From: Paenibacillus sp. UNC451MF
Lineage (GTDB): Bacteria; Bacillota; Bacilli; Paenibacillales; NBRC-103111
NCBI RefSeq assembly: GCF_000686845.1
Contig: NZ_JMLS01000002.1
Coordinates: forward strand, 186,001 to 250,000
Reading direction: 5' to 3'
Length of the DNA: 64,000 nt
In this document: positions 26,115 to 35,919 of the stretch, in pieces
Position numbering within the stretch: the first letter of the stretch is position 1
How the letters are laid out: every line of letters starts with the position of its first letter
Made by a program: the position numbers and the translations under genes
Notes under the pieces: model-generated
The model's input: the letters and a program-made list of their open reading frames with translations, nothing else
The model's database searches: none
What the model was told of the DNA's origin: nothing

Positions 26115-26888
26115 CTAGGCGCCCCACTTCTTTCTCAGAAAGCTTAAGGCTGAAGGCAGCTCTCTAGCTCGATCATTTACGGTACATTCTACGGAAACTC
26201 CCCCCTGATACCCCGCCAATCGCAGCTGCTCCACGAACGCATCGTATGGATACTGCCCGGTTCCTGGCGATAATCGGCCCGTATCTGCCACATGAATATG
26301 GGCAAGCCAATCCTTGTGTTTGGTGATCGTTTCGAGTGCTTCGCGTTCTTCATCCATATGATAAAAGTCAGCTAGCACACGGATTGGTGCCCGGTTAATA
26401 GCACGGGCCAGGGCGACACCTTCGGCAACGCTGTTAATTATGTTGGATTCCTTCGTATTCAGCGGCTCGATAACCAGCGTTAATCCCGTTCCCTCGCATT
26501 CGTCCGCGATCCAGGACAATAATCTCAGCAGTTGATCCTCCGCTCTCTCCCGCCCCCAGCCTTCGGGTACATAACGGGAACGGCCGCTGCCTAGTACAGC
26601 AATCGATGAACCGGCCTGGTTCATTGTATCCACCGCCCGGACGACGTAGCTGCGAATTTTTTGCTCATCCGCTTCAGGACCAACAAGCTTCAGATCCCCC
26701 GGAAAAAAGATGTTCCAAGCTCTAACTGGAATAGAGCGATTCACAAACTTAGAAAGCGTTTTCTTTTGTGCTTCCGGCTCTTCCCTCATGAGAGGCGCCA
26801 GCGGACATTCAATGTAATCATATCCGTGTTCCTTCAGCTCATCCACATGCTCAATTCCAGTGCACCAACCAAAAACCGTCATATCCAT
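26115..26888 (-). CDS. sugar phosphate isomerase/epimerase-like TIM-barrel protein
   Basis: A 257-residue member of the AP-endonuclease-2 / xylose-isomerase-like TIM-barrel family. The metal-site strands are recognisable: the Glu in LVIEPLN, ADFYHM with Asp/His, AHIHVADTGR with two His and an Asp, and VSVEC with the last Glu. Such enzymes isomerise or epimerise keto sugars, or act on inositol-derived compounds. It stands alone on the reverse strand between a hairpin and the divergent germination operon. A second distant homologue lies at 41244. Substrate unknown. Confidence 0.84.
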   Translation of the reverse strand: MDMTVFGWCTGIEHVDELKEHGYDYIECPLAPLMREEPEAQKKTLSKFVNRSIPVRAWNIFFPGDLKLVGPEADEQKIRSYVVRAVDTMNQAGSSIAVLGSGRSRYVPEGWGRERAEDQLLRLLSWIADECEGTGLTLVIEPLNTKESNIINSVAEGVALARAINRAPIRVLADFYHMDEEREALETITKHKDWLAHIHVADTGRLSPGTGQYPYDAFVEQLRLAGYQGGVSVECTVNDRARELPSALSFLRKKWGA

Positions 26889-27126
26889 TCCTCCTCAGTG
26901 TGTCCAACGTGATTATCAGCTGCCAAGGTCAAAGAAGGATCTCTACTTCTTATTGTATAGGAAATGAATCGTCATTTCCGAACATTTCTTGTTGCACAAC
27001 ACTCATTTTCAACGTTTATTGCCTTCATTCCTATGAATACCCAGTTAAAATTTGGGAAGCCTATAGATCGAAAGAAACTGTCGTTAAACCATTTGCGCGA
27101 AGATCACGTACAAAGAGGGGATAGCC

Positions 27127-28743
27127 GTGAGGAGAAAGAACCTGAGCCAATTTTTCCGCTCTATGCTGTCTCATAGCAAGCCTGCAAAAATAAATTCCAT
27201 TGTCGGCCGCGCAGAGACAAATGGCACTACAGAGAATGTATTGAGCGGCATTTTATCCAAAGATCTGCCCTATATCCAAGATGTTCTTGCCAATTGCAGC
27301 GACGTCCTGTATAGAAAAATAACCGTCGGCTCCAATCAACAAATTCACGGCATGGTTATATGGATGGAAGGGCTGGTCAGCAGCTCCTCATTAAATGATC
27401 ATATTTTTAAATCTGTGCTTCAGGATTCCCGTCTTCTCCCTCCTAATGAGGATCTTGGTCCTCGTCAGGCCTTTTCTTTACTTCGTGATAGCTTATTAAG
27501 TACAGCTGAGGTGCAGGAGCAAACCAGTCTTGCGACTATCTTCGATTCTATATGCACAGGACGGACGGTTCTCCTGCTTGACGGAGTTGCCACCGCTTTA
27601 ATCGCTAACACCCAAGGCGGAGAAGTACGGGCTATATCAGAACCTGTAACAGAAGGAGTCGTACGAGGGCCACGACAAGGTTTCACCGAAAATATAGGAA
27701 CGAACATTTCTCTGATTCGAAGAATCATTAAAACACCAAAATTAAAAATGGAAATGTTTCAAGCAGGCTCTCTCACAAAAACGGATATCGTAGTGGCCTA
27801 CATTCAGGGAGTATCCGACGATCAGGTCGTAGCTGAAGTTCGCCATCGCATTAAGCAGATCAATATTGACTCCATATTGGAAAGCTCCTATGTTGAAGAG
27901 TTAATTGAGGACCAGCCCTTTTCTCCCTTTCCGCAAATCGCTCATACGGAGCGTCCTGATAAAGCAGCGGCCGACCTCCTCGAAGGACGGGTCGTTATTA
28001 TCATTGACGGTACTCCCTTCGTTCTTTTAGTGCCGACCGTATTTATACAGTTTCTGCACTCTAGTGAGGATTACTATGAGCGCTTTCCTATGGCATTTGC
28101 AATCCGATGCATTCGTTTTCTATTTTTCCTAGCTGCACTGCTGCTTCCGTCTGCTTATATCGCTGCCACGACCTACCATCAGGAAATGCTGCCTACCCCG
28201 CTCTTGATCAGTATTGCGGGGGCCCGCGAGGGAGTTCCTTTCCCTGCATTTATTGAAGCGCTGATTATGGAGATTGTGTTCGAAGCGCTCAGGGAAGCCG
28301 GTGTGCGCTTACCACGTCCGGTAGGTCAAGCGGTTAGTATCGTCGGGGCCTTGGTTATCGGTGAGGCAGCCGTTCAAGCAGGAATCGTTTCCCCGGCTAT
28401 GGTTATTGTCGTTGCGGTAACAGCCATTGCCTCCTTCACGATTCCGGCATTTAATGCAGCTATTACGATAAGGATGCTTCGATTTCCTATGATGGCCTTT
28501 GCTGCGGTACTAGGGTTCTATGGCATTATGCTTGGTATGCTGGCCATCCTTATCCATCTTTGTTCCCTTCGCTCTTTTGGCGTACCGTACTTTGCGCCGG
28601 TAGCACCATTTCATTGGCAGGGAATGAAGGATACGATCTGGAGAGCTCCCTGGTGGTCTATGAAAAAGAGACCTTCCTTTATTAGTGATCATAACGTTCA
28701 TCGTGAGGATTCTCCAAAGCCGGAACCCCCTAACTCATCCTGA
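27127..28743 (+). CDS. spore germinant receptor A subunit
   Basis: A 538-residue GerA-family protein, the A subunit of a nutrient receptor in the inner spore membrane. A soluble N-terminal half contains DPxx-type strands and the TGRTVLLLDGVATALIANTQGGEVRAISEPVTEGVVRGPR signature region. About five membrane helices follow (FLFFLAALLLPSAYIAATTY onward) with the conserved RPVGQAVSIVGALVIGEAAVQAG block. The start is GTG, 6 bases after GAGGGG. It is the first of six genes in one operon. A weak TGAATA at about 27033 could be part of a forespore promoter, but the -10 does not fit well. The nutrient cannot be predicted. Confidence 0.94.
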   Translation: MRRKNLSQFFRSMLSHSKPAKINSIVGRAETNGTTENVLSGILSKDLPYIQDVLANCSDVLYRKITVGSNQQIHGMVIWMEGLVSSSSLNDHIFKSVLQDSRLLPPNEDLGPRQAFSLLRDSLLSTAEVQEQTSLATIFDSICTGRTVLLLDGVATALIANTQGGEVRAISEPVTEGVVRGPRQGFTENIGTNISLIRRIIKTPKLKMEMFQAGSLTKTDIVVAYIQGVSDDQVVAEVRHRIKQINIDSILESSYVEELIEDQPFSPFPQIAHTERPDKAAADLLEGRVVIIIDGTPFVLLVPTVFIQFLHSSEDYYERFPMAFAIRCIRFLFFLAALLLPSAYIAATTYHQEMLPTPLLISIAGAREGVPFPAFIEALIMEIVFEALREAGVRLPRPVGQAVSIVGALVIGEAAVQAGIVSPAMVIVVAVTAIASFTIPAFNAAITIRMLRFPMMAFAAVLGFYGIMLGMLAILIHLCSLRSFGVPYFAPVAPFHWQGMKDTIWRAPWWSMKKRPSFISDHNVHREDSPKPEPPNSS

Positions 28744-28759
28744 CGAAAAAGGTGTCCTT

Positions 28760-29863
28760 ATGCTGGAAAAGAGATCTATAACCCAACTTCAATTGATGGT
28801 GATCATTGTCATTACCATCCTGCCTACGGCCATCTTGTTTTTGCCTGCTATTACGGCGGTCGATGCTCGGCAAAATACTTGGATAAGCGCTGTATTCGCC
28901 ACTTTATTCGGAGTCGTAATGGCTTGGTTCCTTCTGAAGCTCTGTTTTCGGTTTCCGGATAAGCCTCTCGATTTATTTTGCAGCGACATTGTAGGCAAAA
29001 CGGTTGGCAAATGCATCGCGTTTCTTTACGGCTGCTTTTTTTTGCATGCGGGTTCCATCTTACTTCGAGAATATGTCGAATACGTAACGACTGCCATGCT
29101 TCCTGCCACGCCGAATGAAGTAATTAGCATCTCGACTCTCTTTCTTGCCGCCTTTGCTGTACGCGGAGGTTTGGAGGTTATCGGACGTTTAAGTGAATTT
29201 GTTTTCATTATCTTAATTTTTACGATTGTATTCGTTCTGGTGTTCTCCATTAAAGATGTCCAGTGGGACTACTTACTGCCGATGATGGAAGACGGGATTC
29301 GTCCAATCATGAAAGGAGCCTACACTCCTGCGAGCTGGTTCGGAGAAGTCGTGACGGTCGCCTTTTTTCTGTATCAAGTCAACCATACAAACAAGAGCCG
29401 TCAAAGTGTTCATAAAGGAATCTTATTAATAGGCATTTTGCTTATAGCGGTTTCGATCATTACTATCGGTGTATTTCGTGCTATTGAGGTATCCAGGCTC
29501 AAATTCCCTACGTTTGAGCTTGCACGGGATATTGAAGTCGGGGAATTCCTCGGAAGGCTCGAATGGGTAGTAGACAGCTTATGGATACTCGGTGCTTTTA
29601 CGAAAATTACCGTATTTTATTATTTCGGTGTCGTCATTGCAGCAAGATTATTTCAACTTATGGATTACAAGCCCATTATTTTTCCCGTCGGACTCCTCCT
29701 CATTGCACTCTCCATATGGCTTTATGGGAGCGTAGTGGATCTTGTAGGTTTTCTTGCTCATACATGGCCGAGCTACAGCTTGATGTTCGAAGCCGTATTA
29801 CCGCTTTTTCTTTTACTGATCGCCGTACTTCGGGGCGTAGGAAAAGTGAGGAAGACCCTATGA
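28760..29863 (+). CDS. spore germinant receptor B subunit (first of three)
   Basis: A 367-residue GerB/GerXB-type integral membrane protein of the amino acid-polyamine transporter fold, with about ten helices. The start at ATG 28760 (MLEKRSITQLQ) follows AAAAAGGTG and comes 17 bases after the A-subunit stop. Upstream ATGs in the same frame overlap the A gene. Its stop overlaps the GerC start by 4 bases (ATGA). Within the receptor the B subunit forms the ligand-binding transporter-like core. It is more distant from the two downstream B copies than they are from each other. Confidence 0.93.
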   Translation: MLEKRSITQLQLMVIIVITILPTAILFLPAITAVDARQNTWISAVFATLFGVVMAWFLLKLCFRFPDKPLDLFCSDIVGKTVGKCIAFLYGCFFLHAGSILLREYVEYVTTAMLPATPNEVISISTLFLAAFAVRGGLEVIGRLSEFVFIILIFTIVFVLVFSIKDVQWDYLLPMMEDGIRPIMKGAYTPASWFGEVVTVAFFLYQVNHTNKSRQSVHKGILLIGILLIAVSIITIGVFRAIEVSRLKFPTFELARDIEVGEFLGRLEWVVDSLWILGAFTKITVFYYFGVVIAARLFQLMDYKPIIFPVGLLLIALSIWLYGSVVDLVGFLAHTWPSYSLMFEAVLPLFLLLIAVLRGVGKVRKTL

Positions 29864-31113
29864 TTAGAAAAATATCGCTGCTCCTCCTCCTCTGCACGCT
29901 TACTTTAGTTTCGAGCGCCTGCTGGGACCGCAAGGAAATAGATAAGCTCGCGATTGTTATCGGGTTCGGTGTTGATCTGATCCCCGGCCCCAAGCCGTAT
30001 TTATTAACGGCACAGATCGTAAATCCAACCGCTTTGCAAAAAGGCAAAGCTGGCGGAGGCAGTACAGAGACCAAGCCTTTTGTCGTAACCTTGGCTCAAG
30101 GCGAGAGCATTTACGATGCGATACGAAATTTTTCTATGGATTCACCTCGCCGTCTGTTTTTCTCCCATAACAGCATTCTCGTGATCGGAGAACGAATGGC
30201 TCGTTCCGGCGTCCAGCCGATTCTTGATTTCTTCGAGCGAGACCCTCAGTTCCGTCGGACCATGTGGGTTCTGGTCACACCGCGAACTGCAAAGGAAGTG
30301 CTGGAGTCCAAGCTGGACCTTAATTCCCTATCTGCCATGGGCGTGGAGATGATGATTCGGGAATTCCATCAATCCTCTGCTGTGAAAGTGGTCCAGCGTA
30401 AAGACTTCATGAGTAATTTGGCCAGCAAGTCTTCCTCCGCAGCCGCTTCTAGAATAGATCTGTACAAAGAAACCGCCATCGTGCAGCAAAAGCTGCAGGA
30501 AGCAGACGGTAACAAACCGCAAGACCAAAAGTCGGACCATTCCAGCGCCTACGAGGAACAACAAGAGCAGCTGCGCCTCAACGGAACCGCTTTATTCCAT
30601 AAGGACAAGCTGGCCGGTTATATGAATGAGCAGGAAAGCCGGGGGCTGCTATGGATTCTTGGTGAAATTAAAGGTGGTGCCGTTGTCGCGGGTTGCCCTA
30701 ATCAAGAAAAAGGGAAAACGGTATTCCGTGTCAACCATACCCATGCGAAGCTAACCCCTGCCTATGAAAAGGATGGCTTGAGCATGCATATTGAAATAGA
30801 AGAAGAAGGCGCCATAGCCGAGGTAAGCTGCAAAAAGCTTGATATTTCCAAGCCGGAAACGATTAAGGAGCTGGAGAAGACTCAAGCCGAAATCGTCGAG
30901 AAGCGGATTATGTCAACGGTGCAAAAAGCACAATCCTTGAAATCGGATGTTGTGAAATTCGGCGAGGCGTTTCACCGTAAGGATCCAAAGAAGTGGAAGC
31001 AAATGGAGGCGGACTGGGGTAAACATTTTGCCCAAGTGAAAGTTACCGTCCATGTCACTTCAAAAATAAGACGGGTCGGCATGACATCTAAACCGGTTAT
31101 CGTGGCCGAATAA
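29860..31113 (+). CDS. spore germinant receptor C subunit lipoprotein
   Basis: A 417-residue GerC lipoprotein. The signal peptide ends in a lipobox SSAC (VSSACWDRKEID, the near-universal GerC start), placing the chain on the outer face of the inner spore membrane. The usual IVIGFGVDLIPG, AQGESIYDAIRNFSMDSPRRLFFSHNSILVIGE and late EIVEKRI blocks are present. The start at 29860 overlaps the B-subunit stop (ATGA); a longer frame reading back to 29563 lies inside the B gene and is spurious. Confidence 0.94.
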   Translation: MIRKISLLLLLCTLTLVSSACWDRKEIDKLAIVIGFGVDLIPGPKPYLLTAQIVNPTALQKGKAGGGSTETKPFVVTLAQGESIYDAIRNFSMDSPRRLFFSHNSILVIGERMARSGVQPILDFFERDPQFRRTMWVLVTPRTAKEVLESKLDLNSLSAMGVEMMIREFHQSSAVKVVQRKDFMSNLASKSSSAAASRIDLYKETAIVQQKLQEADGNKPQDQKSDHSSAYEEQQEQLRLNGTALFHKDKLAGYMNEQESRGLLWILGEIKGGAVVAGCPNQEKGKTVFRVNHTHAKLTPAYEKDGLSMHIEIEEEGAIAEVSCKKLDISKPETIKELEKTQAEIVEKRIMSTVQKAQSLKSDVVKFGEAFHRKDPKKWKQMEADWGKHFAQVKVTVHVTSKIRRVGMTSKPVIVAE

Positions 31114-31135
31114 TACAAAGGAGGTTGTATAGCCT

Positions 31136-31360
31136 ATGTTTTGGTTCATCATCATAGCTGCGATTATCATTGCATGGATCGAAGCTCCCTCGCTGGTTAG
31201 AAACAAGCAATGGAAGGATCTGAGTGTATTCTCAGGCTTCTTGGCTCTTGGAATTGTCTTGGGGGCCGTCCTAGATTTCCAGCTTCCATTTCCGAATCCG
31301 ACCAAAGGCATTGAAGCGCTGTTTAAACCAGTTACGGAAGCCTTTTTTGGAAAAGGGTAG
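31136..31360 (+). CDS. small membrane protein of the ger operon
   Basis: A 74-residue protein with two hydrophobic segments (residues 2-14 and 31-47) and a C-terminal FPNPTKGIEALFKPVTEAFFGKG tail. AAAGGAGGTTG lies 11 bases before the ATG. It is embedded between the C subunit and the second B permease, 22 and 27 bases from them. Similar small membrane proteins occur in germinant-receptor operons (the so-called D subunits have two TM segments), so a receptor-accessory role is likely. Inference by context. Confidence 0.78.
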   Translation: MFWFIIIAAIIIAWIEAPSLVRNKQWKDLSVFSGFLALGIVLGAVLDFQLPFPNPTKGIEALFKPVTEAFFGKG

Positions 31361-31387
31361 CCGGGCATTTGAGTGGAAGGGGACAGC

Positions 31388-32494
31388 ATGATGGATAGAC
31401 CGCAAATGACTTTGAGGCAAGTATTCTGGCTCTTCGTTAACAGCCGGTTCATTATTACACTTGTGTTCATCCCTCAACTCAGAGAACTGCACTATACACA
31501 AGATATTATCCCAGCGCTCCTGCTAAGCTTTCCAATGGAGCTATTGATTGGCATCGTATTCGTCATACTGTGGTCCCGCTACCCTAACCATACATTGATT
31601 GAATACAGCCGATTGATCCTGGGCAGATGGATTGGCCCTATCATAGGCTTGCTTTATATAAGCTATTTTATTTTCAACACGGCTATAACGGTCCGGGTAT
31701 TCGATGAATTTTTGGCTACGCGATTTTTTATCAACACACCGTTAGAAGTCATTGAGCTAGGCATATTGCTCATTGCGGCATATGTCCTTTACTGCGGGCT
31801 CGAGGTGTTGGGCCGGTGTGCCGACCTATTGGTTCCGATCATATTTCTCGGCTTGCTCCTTGTTATCGCGCTGGCGCTTCCTCAAGCTAACTGGCGTCAA
31901 GTGGTTCCAACTTGGGAAACTTCTCTGCCTGAGATGCTTCTCTCCAATTTTCCCGGTGCAACCCGCTGGAATGAATATACCTGGATGGCGATGGTTATCC
32001 CTTTCATTAGCAACAAGAAGCATCTCCAGCGAGCAGTTTACATGGGGATTGGATTCAACAGATTGTTCTGGATTATTTTGATGGTGCCTATTGTAGCTAT
32101 TTTCGGTTCCGGGATTGTCGGTAATCTCCAATTTCCAACCTATGAATTAGTGGAAATCATTTCTGTAGGGCAGTTCCTAGAACGGATCGATGCGCTCGTA
32201 CTGGGACTTTGGGTTTTCGGGGCTTTTTTGAAAATTGCTATTTTTTATTACGCAGCGGTATTCGGAGCTTCCCAATGGTTTGGAATGAACCGTATTCGTC
32301 CCATTATTTTGCCAATGGGGATGATTATTTTTACTCTGTCATTATTGCTATTCTCCAATGTGGTAGAACTGAGGAATTTGGGCAAGTCCTTAACCTTTTT
32401 CGACTTCACCTTTGTTGTTGTTATCCCCCTCATTATGCTGCTGATTCATTACTCTAAGAAAAGGATCCGGGCGGCTGATAATGGAAACACCTAG
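31388..32494 (+). CDS. GerB-type permease, second copy
   Basis: A 368-residue GerB-family membrane protein with about ten helices. The start is ATG 31388 or the adjacent 31391, after AAGGGG; a GTG five codons earlier is less likely. It is strikingly similar to the next gene, sharing FWLFVNSRFIITLVFIPQLREL, FPTYELVEIISVGQF and ERIDALVLGLWVFGAFLKI blocks exactly or nearly so. The two are therefore a recent tandem duplication. It overlaps that gene by 14 bases. Confidence 0.9.
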   Translation: MMDRPQMTLRQVFWLFVNSRFIITLVFIPQLRELHYTQDIIPALLLSFPMELLIGIVFVILWSRYPNHTLIEYSRLILGRWIGPIIGLLYISYFIFNTAITVRVFDEFLATRFFINTPLEVIELGILLIAAYVLYCGLEVLGRCADLLVPIIFLGLLLVIALALPQANWRQVVPTWETSLPEMLLSNFPGATRWNEYTWMAMVIPFISNKKHLQRAVYMGIGFNRLFWIILMVPIVAIFGSGIVGNLQFPTYELVEIISVGQFLERIDALVLGLWVFGAFLKIAIFYYAAVFGASQWFGMNRIRPIILPMGMIIFTLSLLLFSNVVELRNLGKSLTFFDFTFVVVIPLIMLLIHYSKKRIRAADNGNT

Positions 32495-33575
32495 CATCTC
32501 GCTGCGCCAAGCCTTTTGGCTTTTTGTCAACAGCCGTTTTATTATTACGCTTGTGTTCATTCCTCAGCTCAGGGAGCTATCTAACGCTCAGGATATTATC
32601 CCGGCGCTTCTGTTTGAGCTTCCCATGGAACTTCTGTATGTGCTCGTTTTCGTTATCTTATGGCTTCAATATCCTAACCAAACTCTAATAGAATACAGCC
32701 GCAGCTTATTGGGACGTTATGTAGGAAGCCTTGTCGGCTTACTATTTATTTGGTATTTCATCCATAATGCTTCCATCACAGTCCGCGTTTTTATTGAATT
32801 CCTTGCTACCCGTTTTTTTGACCATACTCCCGTCGAAGTAATAGGAGCAAGCATCTTGATTATGTGCGCTTATTGCGTGAATATGGGATTGGAGGTTCTT
32901 GCCCGTAGTGCTGATTTCCTCGTCCCTTTGATTTTTGTAGGGCTGTTAGTCATCATTACATTGACGATTTCCTCTGCTGAATGGGGGCATGTTATTCCTT
33001 TGTGGGAACAGGGTGCAGCACATATTGCACTTCAAGATATCCCTTCCGTCTGTCGTTGGAACGAGCTTGCCTGGATGAGCATCATCATGCCGTTTATCGT
33101 TCGGAAGCAGCACATCTTACGTGTTGTATGGGGAGGCATTACGTTTGCGATAGTGTACTGGTTTCTTCTTATCGTTCCCCTAGTCGCGTTATTTGGGCCC
33201 GAGATCGTACAATCCCTTCAGTTTCCAACCTATGAACTAGTAGAAATCATTTCCGTCGGGCAGTTTTTTGAACGCATCGATGCGCTTGTTCTTGGATTAT
33301 GGGTTTTCGGCGCTTTCTTGAAAATCTCCATGTTCTATTACGCCGCTACTGCAGCCGCTTCACAATGGCTAGGACTTCAACGACGACAAACGATCGTGCT
33401 GCCTGTGGGGATGATCATCTTTTCCCTGTCACTCCTGCTGTATGCCAACGTAGTAGAGCTGAGAAATTTCGGTAAAGCCGGCACCTTCTACGACCTTACT
33501 TTCGTCCTGCTGATTCCTGCTATACTGTTGGCCGTTCATCTAGTAAAAAGAAAATTCCGGTTACATCATGCGTGA
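32481..33575 (+). CDS. GerB-type permease, third copy
   Basis: A 364-residue GerB-family permease, the last gene of the germination operon and a tandem paralogue of the preceding gene. Differences concentrate in the middle (around residues 160-230) and at helix edges, while the helix 1 and helix 8 regions are almost identical; that pattern fits divergence in ligand choice. Its 3' end overlaps the oppositely oriented EAL gene by 10 bases, leaving no room for a terminator. Confidence 0.9.
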   Translation: METPSISLRQAFWLFVNSRFIITLVFIPQLRELSNAQDIIPALLFELPMELLYVLVFVILWLQYPNQTLIEYSRSLLGRYVGSLVGLLFIWYFIHNASITVRVFIEFLATRFFDHTPVEVIGASILIMCAYCVNMGLEVLARSADFLVPLIFVGLLVIITLTISSAEWGHVIPLWEQGAAHIALQDIPSVCRWNELAWMSIIMPFIVRKQHILRVVWGGITFAIVYWFLLIVPLVALFGPEIVQSLQFPTYELVEIISVGQFFERIDALVLGLWVFGAFLKISMFYYAATAAASQWLGLQRRQTIVLPVGMIIFSLSLLLYANVVELRNFGKAGTFYDLTFVLLIPAILLAVHLVKRKFRLHHA

Positions 33576-35881
33576 GGATATTCCAATGCCCTAGTGAAGC
33601 CGCTCTGCCCCAGCTGCTCAGCTGCCAATTGGCGAATCTCCAGCTCAAACAGCGGCTTGCTGATCAAATAACCTTGAACGTACTCACACCCCCATTGACG
33701 CAAGCAATCAAGCTGCTCTTGCGTCTCTACTCCCTCAGCCACAATCTGAATCCCCATTCGTCGGACCAAAATAATAATAGATTCCACAAGAGAATCGTCT
33801 ACGGACTCTTTTGTTATATCCTTTACGAATGATTTATCGATCTTCAAAGTTCCGATAGGCAGTTGTTTCAAGTAGCTTAACGAAGAGTACCCTGTCCCGA
33901 AGTCGTCCAAGGCAATGCTCACCCCGTAATCTCTCAAGGTTTCCAAATTGCCGATAGCGGAATGAAACGATTCCATCATGATGCTCTCCGTAATTTCAAG
34001 CTCCAAGTACTCGGGAGCCATCTGGGTTTCGAGCAATATATCAATCACCATTTGGGCAAAATCCGGCCTTTGAAGCTGAATGGTAGAAATATTTACGGAA
34101 ATGATGGAATGCGGAAAATGACTTTTCTGTATCACTTTATTCCGTTCGCATGCTGTACGGATGACCCATTCGCCTATAGGAATAATCGCCCCGCTCTGCT
34201 CCGCTACTGGAATAAATTCTAAAGGGGACACCGTTCCCATCTGGGGATGAACCCAACGAATCAAGGCTTCAAAGCCTCGAATTTGGTTTGTTCGAAGATC
34301 CCTTTGCGGCTGAAATTGTAAGATCAATTCATTATGTATAAGTGCCTTGCGAAGCGCTTCCTCTAACCTGCCTCGCTTTAATAACGCTTCTCTCATCTCA
34401 TTATTATAAAATCGATAATGGTTTTTTCCCATTGCCTTCACGTTATACATCGCAGTATCAGCGTTCTTGATCAGCTCTTCCGCACTCGCACCATCTCCTG
34501 GGTATAACGCAATTCCGAGACTCATTTTCGAATAAATCTGCTCGTTGCGAATAAACTGCGGATACTGAAACTCATCTTGTATCGTTTGTATGCGTGTAAG
34601 CAGGTGATGCAGTTGATCAATGCCCTCCAATAAAAAAACAAATTCATCCTCGCTGATTCTTGCCAAGGTGTCCTTAGGGGACATAAGCCGTTGAAGCTGC
34701 TGCGCCACTCGATTTAACAGCTCATCGCCGAACGCATAGCCTCTCGTATCGTTAACCAGCTTGAAATTATCCAGATCCGCTACTACGACAGCCACTCGTG
34801 TACTCTGCTCATCGGAAACGGCAATCGCTTGATTCAATTTCTCCATCAGCAGCTTGCGATTCGGCAGCTCGGTTAAGGAATCATACAAGGACAGCTGCAT
34901 AATATGCCTCTCTGAATTTCTAATTCTCGTGATGTCATAGCACGTGCCCGTAATCGACTTCACCTGTTGATCCATACCCAACACCGGAGACAGTGTCGTA
35001 ACATATAAATGCGTGCTGCCGTTCTTATGAACGACTTCCTTTTCGAAGGTAATGGGTGTCTTCCCATAGACGGTTTCGGAAAGCAGCTCCTGCCATCGGG
35101 TCAAATCCTCTCTGAACCCGAGAACGTCAAATATCCAACGATCTCTTAGCTCCTTCGCTTCAATTCCGATATCATCCATGAATTTCTTGTTGGCTGACAG
35201 CAGATTGCCCCGTAAATCGCAGCGAAAAATTAAATCGTTGGAATGCTCCACCAAGGTTCGATATTGCTCCTCGCTTTCGAGCAGCTTGCCTTCTGTTTCT
35301 TTCTTGCGGATTTCATGAGTGATAAAGTAGCGAATGATGATAACGACCAGGGGATACGTAACGCACATGTAGATGGCAATATGTTGAAACAGATACTGAT
35401 TCAACTCTTTTGGTAAAACGAGAAACCACAATGCGCTTTCAATAGCTACAAGCAAACCGAACACAGCATAGGCTAGCGTCGGCTTTCTAAATCTGGCTTC
35501 ATATCGATTCATTAGCAACCCGAACAGCATGGCCGTCACAATACCGCCCAGTCCACTTACGACTCCCGTACCGCCAACGTAGGCTCTATAGCCGCCTACA
35601 ATCAGCATGGCAATAGTCCCCGAGATTCCGCCCCCGAATGTCCCGGCAAGCGCCACAAGCACCGTCCTGAAATCTACAAACACCCCATCGGTAACATACA
35701 GAGGATCAATCATGACCCCAAGCCCGGTAACACCAAACCAGATACCGAAGATTACGCTTACCCAACGTGAGGAGAACTTCGAAACAAGAGGGTACAGCCA
35801 ATGAAACAAAAAGATAAACGTTAGCAGTACTGAAGCATTAATAGCTATATCCTCTAATGTTTCGTATCTGATTGTCATCAT
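33566..35881 (-). CDS. LytS-like 5TM sensor with PAS, degenerate GGDEF and EAL domains
   Basis: A 771-residue c-di-GMP signalling protein. Residues 8-190 form a 5TMR-LYT membrane sensor (FRTVLVALAGTFGGGISG, GGYRAYVGGTG). A PAS domain covers about 203-322, GGDEF about 326-490 and EAL about 500-760. The GGDEF signature reads SEDEF (410-414), so cyclase activity is doubtful. The EAL domain is intact: EAL (538-540), LELEITES, DDFGTGYSSL, KIDKSFV and VAEGVETQEQ. Net phosphodiesterase activity is the simplest reading, perhaps with GTP sensed by the dead GGDEF domain. AGGGGG lies 5 bases before the start. Confidence 0.91.
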   Translation of the reverse strand: MMTIRYETLEDIAINASVLLTFIFLFHWLYPLVSKFSSRWVSVIFGIWFGVTGLGVMIDPLYVTDGVFVDFRTVLVALAGTFGGGISGTIAMLIVGGYRAYVGGTGVVSGLGGIVTAMLFGLLMNRYEARFRKPTLAYAVFGLLVAIESALWFLVLPKELNQYLFQHIAIYMCVTYPLVVIIIRYFITHEIRKKETEGKLLESEEQYRTLVEHSNDLIFRCDLRGNLLSANKKFMDDIGIEAKELRDRWIFDVLGFREDLTRWQELLSETVYGKTPITFEKEVVHKNGSTHLYVTTLSPVLGMDQQVKSITGTCYDITRIRNSERHIMQLSLYDSLTELPNRKLLMEKLNQAIAVSDEQSTRVAVVVADLDNFKLVNDTRGYAFGDELLNRVAQQLQRLMSPKDTLARISEDEFVFLLEGIDQLHHLLTRIQTIQDEFQYPQFIRNEQIYSKMSLGIALYPGDGASAEELIKNADTAMYNVKAMGKNHYRFYNNEMREALLKRGRLEEALRKALIHNELILQFQPQRDLRTNQIRGFEALIRWVHPQMGTVSPLEFIPVAEQSGAIIPIGEWVIRTACERNKVIQKSHFPHSIISVNISTIQLQRPDFAQMVIDILLETQMAPEYLELEITESIMMESFHSAIGNLETLRDYGVSIALDDFGTGYSSLSYLKQLPIGTLKIDKSFVKDITKESVDDSLVESIIILVRRMGIQIVAEGVETQEQLDCLRQWGCEYVQGYLISKPLFELEIRQLAAEQLGQSGFTRALEYPHA

Positions 35882-35919
35882 CGCATCCCCCTCTTACCTC
35901 ATACTGCAGCATAATATGT

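Noticed and set aside
26756-26770. A cre-like AGAAAGCGTTTTCT sequence
   Set aside because: It lies inside the coding region of the TIM-barrel gene, far from any promoter, and misses the first consensus base.
27030-27075. Possible forespore sigma-factor promoter before the ger operon (TGAATA about 27033)
   Set aside because: No convincing -10 element at the right spacing.
29563-29859. N-terminal extension of the GerC frame
   Set aside because: It lies inside the B-subunit gene; the true lipoprotein start with its lipobox is at 29860 in an ATGA overlap.
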